Source: Skermanella pratensis
Lineage (GTDB): Bacteria; Pseudomonadota; Alphaproteobacteria; Azospirillales; Azospirillaceae
DNA length: 64,000 bases
NCBI RefSeq assembly: GCF_008843145.1
Contig: NZ_CP030265.1
Span: 5,263,001 to 5,327,000, forward strand
Direction: 5' to 3'
Within the stretch, counting starts at the first letter, position 1. The number at the start of each line of letters is the position of its first letter. Made by a program: the position numbers and the translations under genes. Shown here one piece after another: positions 44,415 through 54,003 of this stretch. The notes under the pieces were generated by a model. It did no database searches, was not told the DNA's origin, and worked only from the letters and a program-made list of their open reading frames with translations.

Positions 44415-44939
44415 CTACTCCTTGGCGGCCGTCGGCGGCAGCTCGTCGCCGAGCGAGCGGGCGATCTCCAGATGGTCGCGCAGCGACAGCAGGTGGTTCG
44501 CCGCAAAGGTGCGGAGCGCCGGATCGGCACCCTCCCTCGACTGCCGGTCGAACAGGTCGATCAGCATCCTCTGGGTCGCCGTCTCGGCCTCCAGGTAGGC
44601 CCGGTCGAACGCGGCTCCCGCAAGCTCCAGCAGATCGCCCGGCACGGAGGCCGGCGAGGCTTCGGCGGACAGCGGCACGATCCCGGCGTCGCCCGCGAAC
44701 ACGGTGAGCTCCTGGTTGATCGGCCGCTGGTCCTCGACGATCCGTTCGGCCAGGGTCCGCACCCGCCCGTCGTGTGCCTTGGCCAGGGCCTGTTCCGCGG
44801 TTTCCACCCGAGCCAGGCCGGCGCGCGACGCCTGCTCGACGAATTGGCGGTCCTGCGCCGCCGGTTCGGCGGCACGGGAAAGGACGGGAGATCCCGCCGT
44901 CAAGGCGAGCAGGAGAAGAACGGCGGCTGGCAGCTTCAT
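44415..44939 (-). CDS. DUF4142 periplasmic protein
   Basis: 174 residues from ATG 44939 (MKLPAAVLLLLALTAG), signal peptide of about 23 residues. The mature part is a ferritin-like helical bundle: DRQFVEQASRAGLARVETAEQAL, VRTLAERIVEDQRPINQEL, FDRAYLEAETATQRMLIDLF and LLSLRDHLEIARSL. DUF4142 proteins are widespread, often stress-linked, with no defined biochemical activity. Upstream neighbour of the esterase in a two-gene unit. Confidence 0.82.
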   Translation of the reverse strand: MKLPAAVLLLLALTAGSPVLSRAAEPAAQDRQFVEQASRAGLARVETAEQALAKAHDGRVRTLAERIVEDQRPINQELTVFAGDAGIVPLSAEASPASVPGDLLELAGAAFDRAYLEAETATQRMLIDLFDRQSREGADPALRTFAANHLLSLRDHLEIARSLGDELPPTAAKE

Positions 44940-45128
44940 CGTGTCTGGTCCATGGCTTGGCGTCCCGCATGTCGGGAACCCCCGGCTTGCTGAACAACAT
45001 AGATGCCCGGTTGCTCCGTACCGGCAGCTCCAGGATACCGGGCCGCGCATAAAATATTAATACTTACTGAGCATACAATCCTTTCTGTCCATAGGGACAT
45101 CTTATCGTCAGGCAGGGAATTCTTCCGC

Positions 45129-47246
45129 ATGGGACCGCGCGACAGGTCCGGAGGATTGCGCCGGTCCACCCGCAAGCGCCGGGCCGCCCAGGCCTTCGGC
45201 CTCGGGATCATCAGCCTGCTCGGCCTCATGCTGCTGCTCCAGTTGCGGCAGGACCGGGCCGCGGCCCTGGCCAGCGCCACCGCGACCGCCGACCGGCTGT
45301 CCCGGGTGCTGGAGGCGCACACGCGGGAGACCGCCTCGGCCGTCGGTGCCGTGCTGGCCGCCACCGCCTTCCACCTGCGCATGAGCACGCGGGCCGACAC
45401 GCTGCAGCCGGACCGGGTGCGCCGGGTGCTGCGGGAGAACGCGAACAGCCTGCCCTATTTCGGCGCCCTGTCCTTCATCGGGACCGACGGGCGGCTGGTC
45501 GCCTCGACGCGGGCGGAACCGCCCTCCTCGATCGACATCTCGTCCCGCGACTATTTCCGCAGGCACGCCGGCGGGGAGACCGGGCTGCTGATGGGATCGG
45601 CGGTGCCGAGCCTGGTTTCGCAGAACCTTGTCCTGCCGATCAGCCAGCGGGTGGGGACGTTCGACGGGGCCTTCGCCGGCGTGCTCGTCGCCGTGATCGA
45701 TTTCCGGCACTTCCAGGCATTCTACCGGACCCTCAGGATCGGAGAGCTGGGGCTGGTGGCGCTCTATTCCGGCGATCACGTGGTGACCCTCGAACTTCCG
45801 GCCGGCAGCAGGCCGGACACCGATGCCGGCGTGCCCACCGCACTGCTGTTCGGCGACGCTCCGCCCGCCGCCGGAGCCGGAACCTTCCACGCGGAAACGC
45901 CGCTCGACGGCATCGACCGGATCATGGGCATCCGGGCCATCGACGGCCTGTCGCTCGGCGCGGTGGTCGGCGTCTCGGTCGAGGAGGCGCTGGCCGACTG
46001 GCGCCTGGGCGCCCGCAGCCACGCCCTGGTCGGACTGGCGGCGGGACTGGGCGTCGTCGGGCTGACCATCGCGCTGCTGGGCCAGATGCACCGCCGCGAC
46101 CGGGCGACCGAGGCGCTGCGCGCGGCGGGGGAGCGGCTCTGCCGCAACGAGCAGCACCTGACGCGGGCTCAGTCCGTGTCGCGCATGGGAAGCTGGGAGC
46201 TGGACCTGGCGTCCGGCCGGATTCTCTGGTCGCCCATGATGCACCGGATCTTCGGGCAGCCGATGGCGTACCGTCCGACCCTCGCCAACATCTTCGAACT
46301 GGTCGGCGAGGAGATCCGCGGCGACCTGCGGCGTTTCCTGGACCAGGCGGTCGCCGGCTCGACGCCCGCCGGCATCGAGTTCGACATCACCCGGCCGGAC
46401 GGCGGAATGCGGCGCTGCCGCTGCAAGTGCGAGCCCGTCCTGTCCGGCGGCCGGACCGTCGCGATCATCGGCACCCTGCAGGACGTCACCGAGCAGCGCC
46501 GGGCCGAGGCCAAGCGGCTGGAGCTTGAGCGGCAACTGCAGCAGGCGATGAAGATGGAGGCGCTGGGCACCCTGGCCGGCGGCATCGCCCACGATCTGAA
46601 CAACGCGCTGGTGCCCGTGCTTGGACTGACCGAAGGCGTGCTGGAAAGCCTGCCCCCCGGCAGCGGGGAGCGCGCCGACCTGGAGGTGGTGGTCCACGGC
46701 GCCGCCCGGGCCCGCGACCTGGTGCGCCAGATCCTCGCCTTCAGCCGCAAGGAAACGCCGGAACGCCGGCCGGTCGATGTCGGGACCCTGCTCACCTCCG
46801 CCTGGGAACTGCTGCGCCACACGCTGCCTCCCGCCGTCGCGGTGGACTTCCGCTGCGCTTCCGGAGCGCTGGTCATGGCCGACCCGTCGCAGCTCCATCA
46901 GGTGGTCGTCAATCTGGTGACCAACGCCGCGCAGGCGATCGGCGACCGCGCCGGAACCGTGACCGTGACCATCGCCGCCGCGGACGGCGAGGTCCGACTG
47001 ACCGTCGCCGACACCGGGATGGGCATGGACGAGACGGTCCGGGCGCGCGTCTTCGAACCCTTCTTCACGACCAAGCCGGTCGGCGAGGGCACCGGCCTGG
47101 GCCTGGCCGTCGTCCACGGCATCGTGACCGGTCATGGCGGCCGCATCGAATGCCGGAGCCGGCCCGGCGAAGGCACGGTGTTCGACGTCCACCTGCCCGC
47201 CTTCGAGGCGGCCGGCCTCGAACCCGTCCCCTGCGACTTCATCTGA
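45129..47246 (+). CDS. Membrane sensor histidine kinase (dCache-PAS-HisKA-HATPase)
   Basis: 705 residues. TM helix near 20-38, a periplasmic double-Cache-like domain (about 45-310, with [20 protein letters not shown]), a second TM helix ([19 protein letters not shown]), a PAS domain ([18 protein letters not shown]), HisKA with the phosphoacceptor in [13 protein letters not shown], and the ATPase boxes [20 protein letters not shown] and [11 protein letters not shown]. Start at ATG 45129. Followed 21 bases later by a lone receiver protein, its likely partner. The Cache ligand is unknown; small amines or organic acids are common. Confidence 0.9.
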   Translation: MGPRDRSGGLRRSTRKRRAAQAFGLGIISLLGLMLLLQLRQDRAAALASATATADRLSRVLEAHTRETASAVGAVLAATAFHLRMSTRADTLQPDRVRRVLRENANSLPYFGALSFIGTDGRLVASTRAEPPSSIDISSRDYFRRHAGGETGLLMGSAVPSLVSQNLVLPISQRVGTFDGAFAGVLVAVIDFRHFQAFYRTLRIGELGLVALYSGDHVVTLELPAGSRPDTDAGVPTALLFGDAPPAAGAGTFHAETPLDGIDRIMGIRAIDGLSLGAVVGVSVEEALADWRLGARSHALVGLAAGLGVVGLTIALLGQMHRRDRATEALRAAGERLCRNEQHLTRAQSVSRMGSWELDLASGRILWSPMMHRIFGQPMAYRPTLANIFELVGEEIRGDLRRFLDQAVAGSTPAGIEFDITRPDGGMRRCRCKCEPVLSGGRTVAIIGTLQDVTEQRRAEAKRLELERQLQQAMKMEALGTLAGGIAHDLNNALVPVLGLTEGVLESLPPGSGERADLEVVVHGAARARDLVRQILAFSRKETPERRPVDVGTLLTSAWELLRHTLPPAVAVDFRCASGALVMADPSQLHQVVVNLVTNAAQAIGDRAGTVTVTIAAADGEVRLTVADTGMGMDETVRARVFEPFFTTKPVGEGTGLGLAVVHGIVTGHGGRIECRSRPGEGTVFDVHLPAFEAAGLEPVPCDFI

Positions 47247-47267
47247 CGAACAGCCACAGGTTTGCGA

Positions 47268-47702
47268 ATGGACCCAATTCCCAACCCCGCCCTGACGAAG
47301 ACGATCGTCGTGATCGACGACGAGAAGCTGGTCCGCCTGACCCTGTCCCGCATCCTGACCCGGGCCGGCTACCGCGTCGCCGAAGCCGCCAACGGCGAGG
47401 AAGGGCTCGGCGAGGTCGCCCGCTGCCGGCCCGACCTGGTGATCTGCGACATCCTGATGCCGACCAAGGAGGGGATCGAGACGATCCGGGAACTCCAGCG
47501 ATCGCTCCCGGACCTGCCGATCATGGCGATCTCGGGCGGCGGACGGCTCGGCAGCTGCGATTTCCTGCGCCATGCCGAGCAGTTCGGCGCCCGGGCGACG
47601 CTCCGGAAGCCGTTCCTGCCGGAGGAGGTGATCCTGACGGTGGGCCGGCTGCTTCCAGAACAGGCCCGGTCGCCGGTCAGTCCAGTTTCAGCGCCTGCCT
47701 GA
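47268..47702 (+). CDS. Single-domain response regulator
   Basis: 144-residue receiver protein without output domain. Acidic pair Asp17-Asp18 in VVIDDEK, phosphoacceptor Asp61 in LVICDILMP, Ser in MAISGGG and Lys in LRKPFLPEE. Cognate of the kinase immediately upstream; signalling must pass through another protein or a phosphorelay. The 3' end overlaps the end of the convergent choX gene by 26 bases. Confidence 0.9.
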   Translation: MDPIPNPALTKTIVVIDDEKLVRLTLSRILTRAGYRVAEAANGEEGLGEVARCRPDLVICDILMPTKEGIETIRELQRSLPDLPIMAISGGGRLGSCDFLRHAEQFGARATLRKPFLPEEVILTVGRLLPEQARSPVSPVSAPA

Positions 47703-48633
47703 CCGCCGGGAGCGCCGGTTCGCCGCCCAGGGTGGTGACGCCATCCAGCCAGGCGGCGATCGGTTCGGGGCCGGCCTTCAGGACTTCGGCCGCCGCCGCC
47801 GCCGGGTCCTGCCGCTTCTCCTCGATGCCCTGCATGATCGCGTTCTCCATGTCGGTGCTGAAGACGAGCTGGCTGAACAGCTTGCCCGCGTTCGGGCAGT
47901 CCTGGGCATAGCCGCGGCGCGCCAGCGTGTTGATCGTGGTGCCGCCATAGTTCGCGCCGAAATACTCGTCGCCACCGCTGAGATAGGTGATGTCGAACTT
48001 CTCGTTCATCGGATGGGGTTCCCAGGCGAGGAACACGATCCAGTCGTCCCGCCGCGCCTTGCGGTTGACCTGGGCCAGCATGCCCTGCTCGCTCGACGGC
48101 ACCAGCGACCAGTCGCCCAGGCCGAAGGCGTCGGCCCCGATCATCCGGTCGATGTTCTGGTTGGCGGGGGCGCCGGGATCGATGCCGTAGATCTTGCTTT
48201 CGAACTTGTCGGCGAACTTGTCCAGGTCGGCGAAGCTGCGGACCCCGGCCTCCGCGACATAGTCGGGCACCGCCAGCGTAAACTTGGCGTTCTCCAGGTT
48301 GGCGCGCAGAAGGTCGGCCTCCTTGTTCTCCAGCAGGGGGCCGGCGAGGTGGCTTTGGGCGGGCATCCAGTTGCCGAGGAAGACGTCGATCTGGCCGGTC
48401 TTGAGGCCCTGGAAGGTGATCGGCACCGCCACCGTCTCGACCTTCTGCTCGTAGCCCAGCGCCTTCAGCAGGATGCCGGCGACCGCATTGGTCGCGGTGA
48501 TGTCGGTCCAGCCCGGATCGGACATGCGGACCAGCTTGCAGGAGGCCGGGTCCGCCGCCCTGGCCTGGGCCACCGGCAGCGCCGCCACGAACCCGGCAAG
48601 CGCCACGCCTGCCGCCACGCTCATTGCCTTCAT
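47677..48633 (-). CDS. choX: Choline ABC transporter substrate-binding protein
   Basis: 318-residue periplasmic binder of the OpuAC/ProX fold. Signal peptide of about 26 residues (VAAGVALAGFVAALPVAQARA). Ligand-box aromatics are visible in DPGWTDITATN, LGNWMPAQ, SKIYGIDPGAP and FLAWEPHPMN. The best match is ChoX, which binds choline with high affinity. Immediately downstream of betC on the same strand, as in rhizobial betC/choX loci. The permease and ATPase (choW, choV) do not follow; it may use a partner elsewhere. Confidence 0.85.
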   Translation of the reverse strand: MKAMSVAAGVALAGFVAALPVAQARAADPASCKLVRMSDPGWTDITATNAVAGILLKALGYEQKVETVAVPITFQGLKTGQIDVFLGNWMPAQSHLAGPLLENKEADLLRANLENAKFTLAVPDYVAEAGVRSFADLDKFADKFESKIYGIDPGAPANQNIDRMIGADAFGLGDWSLVPSSEQGMLAQVNRKARRDDWIVFLAWEPHPMNEKFDITYLSGGDEYFGANYGGTTINTLARRGYAQDCPNAGKLFSQLVFSTDMENAIMQGIEEKRQDPAAAAAEVLKAGPEPIAAWLDGVTTLGGEPALPAVRQALKLD

Positions 48634-48669
48634 CGTCGGTCCTTTCGCATCTGTTCCAAGATCGGCGGC

Positions 48670-50205
48670 TTATCGGCGTTGAACCGCCGGAAAGCGGGCC
48701 ATCGCCTCCAACTCGTCGAGGTCGATGTGGTTGCGCATGTATTTCCGCGAGGCGTCGTTCGGCGGATGATGGTCCCACGAGCGGCGTTCGCCATGGCACA
48801 GGGCGTCGTAGACCAGGTGCCGGCGCCGCTGGCTCTCCAGCACCCGGGCGTGAAGGGCGGGCAGGTCCCAGCGCCGGGCGACCTCGGCGCGGTAGGCCGC
48901 CACGGTCCCGGCCGCCTCCGGCCGCTCCGCCAGGTTGACCAGCTCGTCCGGGTCCCCGGACAGGTCGTAGAGCTGGTCGGGATCGGCCGGCGAATGGACG
49001 AACTTCTCCGTCCCGCGCCGGATCATGACGATCGGCGCCACGGCGCCCTCCGCGAGATATTCGCCGATCGCCTCGTCGTGGCCGCCGGTTCCCTGAAGGT
49101 GGGGCAGCAGGCTCCGCCCCTCGATCGGCGTCGCATAGGACGGGGCGGCGCCGTCATGGGCGATCTCCGCCAGGGTCGGCAGCAGGTCGACGGAGGAAAC
49201 GGAGGAACCAACGCGCCGGGCCTGGAAGCGCCCGGGTGCGTGGACGATCAGCGGGATGCGGCTGGACGGCTCGAAGAAGCTCATCTTGTACCAGAGCCCG
49301 CGCTCGCCCAGCATCTCGCCATGGTCGGACAGCAGCACGACGATGGTGTTTTCGGCCTGGCCGCTGTCGCGCAGGGACCGCATCACCAGCCCGATCTGGT
49401 CGTCGATGAAGGAGACGGACCCGCAATAGGCCCGCCGCGCGTCGCGGACATTCCGCTCCGTGATCTCGGCGTTGTCCATGTCATAGACATGCCGCAGCCG
49501 GCGGGAATGGGGGTCGAGCCGGTCGGGCGGGATGGTGACGCGCGGCGGATCGATCTCGTCGTCGCGGTACCGGTTCCAGTATTCCTCGGTGATCGCGTAG
49601 GGATCGTGGGGATGGGTCATCGACACGACAAGGCAGAACGGCCGGTCGTCGCGCCCGCGGGCGATGTCGAACAGCTTGCGCCTGGCCTCGAACACCACCT
49701 CCTCGTCGAAATCCAGCTGGTTGGTCCGCACGCAAAGCCCGGCATCGATGACCGAGCCCATGTTGTGGTACCAGGACGGCCTGTGGTCGAAGTCGCTCCA
49801 GTCCGGAGTCCAGCCGAAATCCGCGGGATAGATGTCGGTGGTCAGCCGCTGCTCGAACCCGTGGAGCTGGTCCGGCCCGCAGAAATGCATCTTGCCGGAC
49901 AGGATGGTCTGGTATCCGGCATGGCGCAGGTAATGGGCGAAGGTCGGGACGTCGGACGGGAACTCCGCCGAATTGTCGTAGGCGCCGATGGCCGAGGGCA
50001 GCCGGCCCGACATGAAGACGTAGCGGGACGGCGCGCACAGGGGGCTGTTGCAATAGGCGGACTCGAAGGTGACCCCGCCGGCCGCCAGCGCGTCGATGTT
50101 CGGCGTCTTCGCCGGCCCGCCGCCATAGGCGGCCAGCACTCCCGGTGTCAGCTGATCGGCCATGAGGATCAGTATGTTCGGCCGGCCCGCAGTTCGCCCT
50201 GACAT
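48670..50205 (-). CDS. betC: Choline-sulfatase
   Basis: Hydrolyses choline-O-sulfate to choline and sulfate. 511 residues, family length. Metal ligands ADQ near the N-terminus; the sulfatase signature CAPSR places Cys57 for conversion to formylglycine; GKMHFCGPDQLHGFEQR and LLSDHGEMLGERG carry further active-site Lys, His and Asp. The C-terminal part ARRWDLPALHARVLESQRR and the HHPPNDASRKYMRNHIDLD tail are typical of BetC. Feeds both choline (osmoprotectant) and sulfate pools. Co-directional with choX, divergent from the LysR regulator. Confidence 0.94.
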   Translation of the reverse strand: MSGRTAGRPNILILMADQLTPGVLAAYGGGPAKTPNIDALAAGGVTFESAYCNSPLCAPSRYVFMSGRLPSAIGAYDNSAEFPSDVPTFAHYLRHAGYQTILSGKMHFCGPDQLHGFEQRLTTDIYPADFGWTPDWSDFDHRPSWYHNMGSVIDAGLCVRTNQLDFDEEVVFEARRKLFDIARGRDDRPFCLVVSMTHPHDPYAITEEYWNRYRDDEIDPPRVTIPPDRLDPHSRRLRHVYDMDNAEITERNVRDARRAYCGSVSFIDDQIGLVMRSLRDSGQAENTIVVLLSDHGEMLGERGLWYKMSFFEPSSRIPLIVHAPGRFQARRVGSSVSSVDLLPTLAEIAHDGAAPSYATPIEGRSLLPHLQGTGGHDEAIGEYLAEGAVAPIVMIRRGTEKFVHSPADPDQLYDLSGDPDELVNLAERPEAAGTVAAYRAEVARRWDLPALHARVLESQRRRHLVYDALCHGERRSWDHHPPNDASRKYMRNHIDLDELEAMARFPAVQRR

Positions 50206-50394
50206 TCACTCCACCTTTCTCCGCTGTGCCTGCTTACCGGGGTAAGGCCCCGGCCGCGCGAAACGTTCCATCCGGCGATGCCATTCGGCGATTCCCATGG
50301 GCCTGATGATCCGCACCGTCGCATTCATTAGAATTCCAGGCGAATGCGGCCGACGTGAAGCCGCTTGTTGATCATGATGGTATGAGGAGCGCTC

Positions 50395-51315
50395 ATGTCG
50401 ATCCGCCGCCCGCCGCTCCAGCCGCTGGCCTTTTTCGAGGCCGCCGGCCGCCATCTGAACTTCAGCGCGGCGGCCCGCGAACTGGGCGTGACACAGTCGG
50501 CGGTCAGCCATCAGGTTGCCTGGCTCGAAGCGGACCTGGGCGTGCCGCTGTTCCGCCGGCTTCACCGAGGCGTGGCCCTGACCCCCGAAGGCGGGCGCCT
50601 GTTCGAGGTGGTGCGCCGGGGGCTGGACGAGATCGGCGCCGTGCTGGCCGCGATCCGGGTCGGACGGGGCCGCCGGGTCCTGAACGTCGCGACCGACTTC
50701 GGCTTCGCGGCCTGGTGGCTGATGCCCCGCCTGGCGGAACTGCGGGAGCGGATGCCCGACCTGGATGTCCGCATCGTGACCTCGCAGGACATGATCGACA
50801 TCCGGCGGGAATCGATCGACGTGGCCGTGAGCTTCGGCACCGGCACCTGGCCCGGCTGCACCGCGCGCCGCCTGTTCCCGGAGATCGTGGCCCCGATCTG
50901 CAGCCCGGGCTTCCTGGCCGGATCAAGCCCTTCCGCCGGCCCGGAGAAACTGGCCTCCGTGCCGCTCCTCCACTTGGAAAGCGCCGAATCCGCGCCGTGG
51001 CTGTCCTGGCGCGACTGGTTCGAAATCCACAAGGTGACCGGCCGCCGGCCGGCCGGCCTCGACCTGACCTTCAACAACTATCCCCTGGTCCTCCAGGCGG
51101 CGCTGATAGGCCAGGGCGTGGCGCTGGGCTGGTCGCCGCTGGTCGATGCGCTGGTGAAGGGCGGTCAGCTTGTCGCCGCCGGCGAGCCGTACGAGCGCGC
51201 CGACCGAGGCTACTTCATCGTCGAGGCGGGAGTGGGCGCGCCGGTTCCGGGACCGGCCGGCGAAAGCCGCGAGGTCTTCAGGAAGTGGATCCTGGAGGAG
51301 GCGGAAAAGCGCTGA
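50395..51315 (+). CDS. LysR-family regulator of choline sulfate use
   Basis: 306-residue GcvA-like LysR protein: LAFFEAAGRHLNFSAAAREL, LGVTQSAVSHQVAWLEADLG, then the effector domain with VATDFGFAAWWLMPRL and FNNYPLVLQAALIGQGVALG. Divergent from betC-choX across 189 bases, the arrangement described for the choline-sulfate regulator, which responds to choline or its sulfate. The stop codon lies inside a perfect 8-bp hairpin (51312-51333). Confidence 0.88.
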   Translation: MSIRRPPLQPLAFFEAAGRHLNFSAAARELGVTQSAVSHQVAWLEADLGVPLFRRLHRGVALTPEGGRLFEVVRRGLDEIGAVLAAIRVGRGRRVLNVATDFGFAAWWLMPRLAELRERMPDLDVRIVTSQDMIDIRRESIDVAVSFGTGTWPGCTARRLFPEIVAPICSPGFLAGSSPSAGPEKLASVPLLHLESAESAPWLSWRDWFEIHKVTGRRPAGLDLTFNNYPLVLQAALIGQGVALGWSPLVDALVKGGQLVAAGEPYERADRGYFIVEAGVGAPVPGPAGESREVFRKWILEEAEKR

Positions 51316-51333
51316 CGGATTGCTTTCCGTCAG
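51312..51333 (+). terminator. Hairpin at the end of the LysR gene
   Basis: CTGACGGA (51312-51319) pairs perfectly with TCCGTCAG (51326-51333) around a 6-base loop and includes the LysR stop codon. No T-run follows, so it may stabilise the 3' end more than terminate. Confidence 0.5.
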
Positions 51334-51558
51334 AAACCGTCGAATTCTTCCGTGCCGGCATAAACCAGCTTGATGAGAGCAAAACAGTCGTTCGGCTTAT
51401 GAAACTGATACCCGATGAAGGGGTGGGCCGATCCCCGTGCCAGTCGTCGCACCATGGTCGTGCCGATCTTCATCTCGTCGAGAAGCAGGTCGCCATTGGA
51501 GCGGTTTCCGACCAAGTTGAACCGTTCCGGTCCATGCAGCCTGCCGTTCCATTCGCCG

Positions 51559-51588
51559 CGATGCGTTAGGCCACGGCCTAACGCATCG
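51559..51588. repeat. Perfect 14-bp inverted repeat, 2-base centre
   Basis: CGATGCGTTAGGCC is followed after AC by its exact reverse complement GGCCTAACGCATCG. A perfect 14-bp dyad with a 2-base centre is too regular for chance and is more like an operator or recombination site than a terminator, as no T-run is adjacent. Confidence 0.7.
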
Positions 51589-51662
51589 GCCCGGCTGCCC
51601 CGGCCGGATCGATCTGGTCGGGTACTGCTCTAGCGATGATATCGCCGAGCCATCGACGGCGA

Positions 51663-51890
51663 TCAGACCATCACCCAGCCCTTGCGATCGGCCTCTGCTA
51701 TAGACTGCCGGACAAGTCGGATCAGCCCTTTGGCCTGTACGGCGGAAAGGCCCCGGGCCGCACGCCCGGCTGAAGGCTGGTCGGATTGGGAAGGCATGGA
51801 GGCGGGCGACTCTCCATCCCTCCGGCCGTTCGGCGAAGGATCCACCAGCCGGACGGAACGAAGAGTGTTGCCCAGTGCCCGTTTCTTCAT
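51663..51890 (-). CDS. Small hypothetical protein
   Basis: Possible 75-residue protein. ATG 51890 has AGGA 7 bases upstream. The N-terminus is basic, the middle disordered (Ser/Pro/Gly), and the C-terminus forms an amphipathic helix (LSAVQAKGLIRLVRQSIAEA). No relatives are recognised. The competing plus-strand frame is longer but has no ribosome site. Confidence 0.3.
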   Translation of the reverse strand: MKKRALGNTLRSVRLVDPSPNGRRDGESPASMPSQSDQPSAGRAARGLSAVQAKGLIRLVRQSIAEADRKGWVMV

Positions 51891-52025
51891 GTCCGCATCC
51901 TGGCAAAAACACTGCGGGAGGTTTCGGACGGCTCCCCTTTCGCGAACGCCAAAGATCGCGGGCTATTGCGTCAAGGTTGATCATTCTCGTGATCAAGGTC
52001 GGAAACAGCCTGATTATGTGGGGAT

Positions 52026-52067
52026 ATGCCACCGATACGCATTGGCACCTATCGGCATAAGGTGCCA
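52026..52067. promoter_or_regulatory. Two mutually exclusive hairpins
   Basis: Stem A pairs ATGC and CGATA (52026-52037, two-to-three-base internal loop) with TATCG and GCAT (52050-52058). Stem B pairs TGGCACCT (52043-52050) with AGGTGCCA (52060-52067). Both need bases 52050-52058 or their neighbours, so they cannot form fully together, as in attenuators and riboswitch expression platforms. The DUF2264 gene ends 31 bases away on the minus strand, so the structure could also be its 3' end. Confidence 0.35.
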
Positions 52068-52097
52068 CGCCGTAGCCGCCTCACCGCCCTTTCCGCC

Positions 52098-53585
52098 TCA
52101 CTGCCGCGTCGGAAAAGGCTCGGCGGTCGAGTAGAACCGGCCGTCGTACTTGACCGCATGGTTGTAGGGCCGGTACAGCCGCCTCGTCAGGGTCTCCATG
52201 GTCCGGCGCAGCAGCGTGTGGCTGCCGACCGGATGCTCCACGTCCGGGTTGGCGGGGATCTCGATCGTGATGTCGCCGGTCGCCCGGCGCCCGGAAACCT
52301 TCCAGCCGATCTTTTCCAGATCAAGGTCGTAGTCGGCGACCTCCACCGGCAGGGGCTGCTCGGGATCGGTCCAGAAGGGCGATCCGGGCGGCTGGAGAAA
52401 GGCCATGACGAGCGACCTTAGGCCCCAGTGACAGCTTCCCGTGCCGGTATAGGCCTCGACGAACCGGAGGTCCTGGCCGTAATAGCCCTGGGTCAGTTGC
52501 CCGCCCCGGAGGGCGCCCCGCTCCACGAAATGCCGCCACACCGCGTCCAGGGCGCGCCGCGCCTGCCCCGGCGCCACGTTCTCGGGTGCCGCGGCAGCCT
52601 CGGCCACGACGGCGGCAGGGATCGCCGTGCGGTAGCAGACGCTGCGCCCCATGATCGGAACACCCTTGGGGCTGATCAGGTGGAGGATGTTCGAGGTGGA
52701 TGCCTGGAGGACATCGGCGTTGAAGTCGGCGTCGAAGTCGGGATCGACCATCCGGATCCAGGCCAGCTCGTAGCTGATGCCCCAGGCGTTGTAGAAGTCG
52801 ATGCCCTCCGGGTTGTCGAAGAACCAGCCGTGGCCGCGGTAGTGGCCCAGTATGGCCTTGTAGTGGTGCAACGGAACCTCGGCGCCCGCGACACCCAGGT
52901 CCTTCAGCACGATGCCGACCATCAGGGGGAAGAAGTGCCAGTTGTTGTCTCGGACCCTCACCGTCAGGGCCGGGGACAGCCAGGCGCCGATCCGGTCCCG
53001 CTCGGCAGGACTCAGGCGGTCCCAGATGCGATCCCGGGTCACCCACAGGATGCGGGCGACATCGGCGGCCTCGACGGTGCGCTGGTTGTAGTCCCGCAGG
53101 TCACCCCAATAGGCGTCGCCGTCCCTGTCCGTCCCGGCCAGCACCCCGGCCCGCAGGACCTCGACCAGATCCACCTCGCCGATGCCGCCGCCGAGCCGGA
53201 CCACCGGATCGCGGCCGGAATGGATCCAGGCCGCCGCGAGGACCGCGGTCCTGGCGAACCCTTCGAGGCCGTTGATCGCATACCCCGCCCCGCTCGGCGC
53301 ACCGGGGTACTGGACCCGTTCGCCCCTGGGCGAGCGGTACGTCATGTACCCTTCCATGAAGTAGGTGAACAAAGCCTCGTACCGCTCCTCCACCCCAGCC
53401 GCGGGATCGAGAAACGCCGACCGGAGCGCCTCGTCCCGCCGCGTCGGCTCGGATTCGGCGGCCTCGTAGCTCAACCAGCCCGGAATGCCGCGCATCTTGA
53501 GATAACCTGCATAGGCGCCGCCGCCGAGAAGGAACAGACCGGTGACGAGGAAAAGGAACCACTTACGCGAAAAACGCGACTTCAT
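52098..53585 (-). CDS. DUF2264-family protein with N-terminal membrane anchor
   Basis: 495 residues. A signal anchor spans about 9-28 (WFLFLVTGLFLLGGGAYAGY). The rest matches DUF2264, a predicted alpha/alpha-toroid: YAINGLEGFARTAVLAAAW, ARILWVTRDRIWDRLSPAER, NNWHFFPLMVGIVLKDLG, HGWFFDNPEGIDFYNAWG and GSCHWGLRSLVMAFL. Relatives resemble polysaccharide lyases or glycoside hydrolases, but no activity is established. It probably faces the periplasm. No carbohydrate genes are nearby. Confidence 0.78.
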   Translation of the reverse strand: MKSRFSRKWFLFLVTGLFLLGGGAYAGYLKMRGIPGWLSYEAAESEPTRRDEALRSAFLDPAAGVEERYEALFTYFMEGYMTYRSPRGERVQYPGAPSGAGYAINGLEGFARTAVLAAAWIHSGRDPVVRLGGGIGEVDLVEVLRAGVLAGTDRDGDAYWGDLRDYNQRTVEAADVARILWVTRDRIWDRLSPAERDRIGAWLSPALTVRVRDNNWHFFPLMVGIVLKDLGVAGAEVPLHHYKAILGHYRGHGWFFDNPEGIDFYNAWGISYELAWIRMVDPDFDADFNADVLQASTSNILHLISPKGVPIMGRSVCYRTAIPAAVVAEAAAAPENVAPGQARRALDAVWRHFVERGALRGGQLTQGYYGQDLRFVEAYTGTGSCHWGLRSLVMAFLQPPGSPFWTDPEQPLPVEVADYDLDLEKIGWKVSGRRATGDITIEIPANPDVEHPVGSHTLLRRTMETLTRRLYRPYNHAVKYDGRFYSTAEPFPTRQ

Positions 53586-54003
53586 TCAGAGCCAAACCCC
53601 AACGTGCCAGACGAACAGAAGCCCCGGCATCCGGCGCGGACGCGAGTTGCCGAGGCCACGAACCCGGATTGTCCACGTCCCGGGCCGGAATGTCTGTGAG
53701 TTGTATCTCAGGGATGGCACGAAGGCGAAGCTTTAGGTTGAGAAAATACGGATGCCTTCAAAGTTTCCATGACAATCCCGGGGCTCTCCATAAGCCGGGG
53801 AAAGGGTTCAGAGCGGATAGGACGGGGGCAACCAGATCCTTGCCCGCCTGATTGGATCGCCCCGGCACCGGCGAATGGCCGGGCGGCAATCAACCTGACG
53901 GTTTCAAGCGGGAAGAAACCCCACCCCGATGAACGGGATGGAAATCTCATGGTAATAGGCGTAAAAGCCTATCATCCATCTCTCCCGAAGAGCCCCGCCA
54001 TGC
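53586..54003. other. Region between DUF2264 gene and ISAs1
   Basis: 418 bases without a recognisable gene; it should contain the DUF2264 promoter. A hairpin ATAGGC/GCCTAT (53955-53972, loop GTAAAA) is enclosed by a second pairing of GATGG with CCATC, giving a compact two-level stem just before the IS insertion point. The last ten bases (53994-54003) are the left ISAs1 target duplication. An 80-codon minus-strand frame at 53708-53950 has no coding character. Confidence 0.45.

Larger units (their letters stand above)
51316..52097. other. 782-bp region with no firm gene, rich in dyad structures
   Basis: Only one weak small frame is called (51663-51890). The region holds a perfect 14-bp inverted repeat (51559-51588) and two competing hairpins (52026-52067), listed separately. 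A 74-codon open minus-strand stretch ending at 51330 (FIGYQFHKPNDCFALIKLV) has no start with a ribosome site and no recognised family. No transposase fragment or phage gene was recognised. Confidence 0.5.

Noticed and set aside
53708-53950. 80-codon minus-strand frame upstream of the DUF2264 gene
   Set aside because: No domain or ribosome site; composition like random GC-rich sequence.
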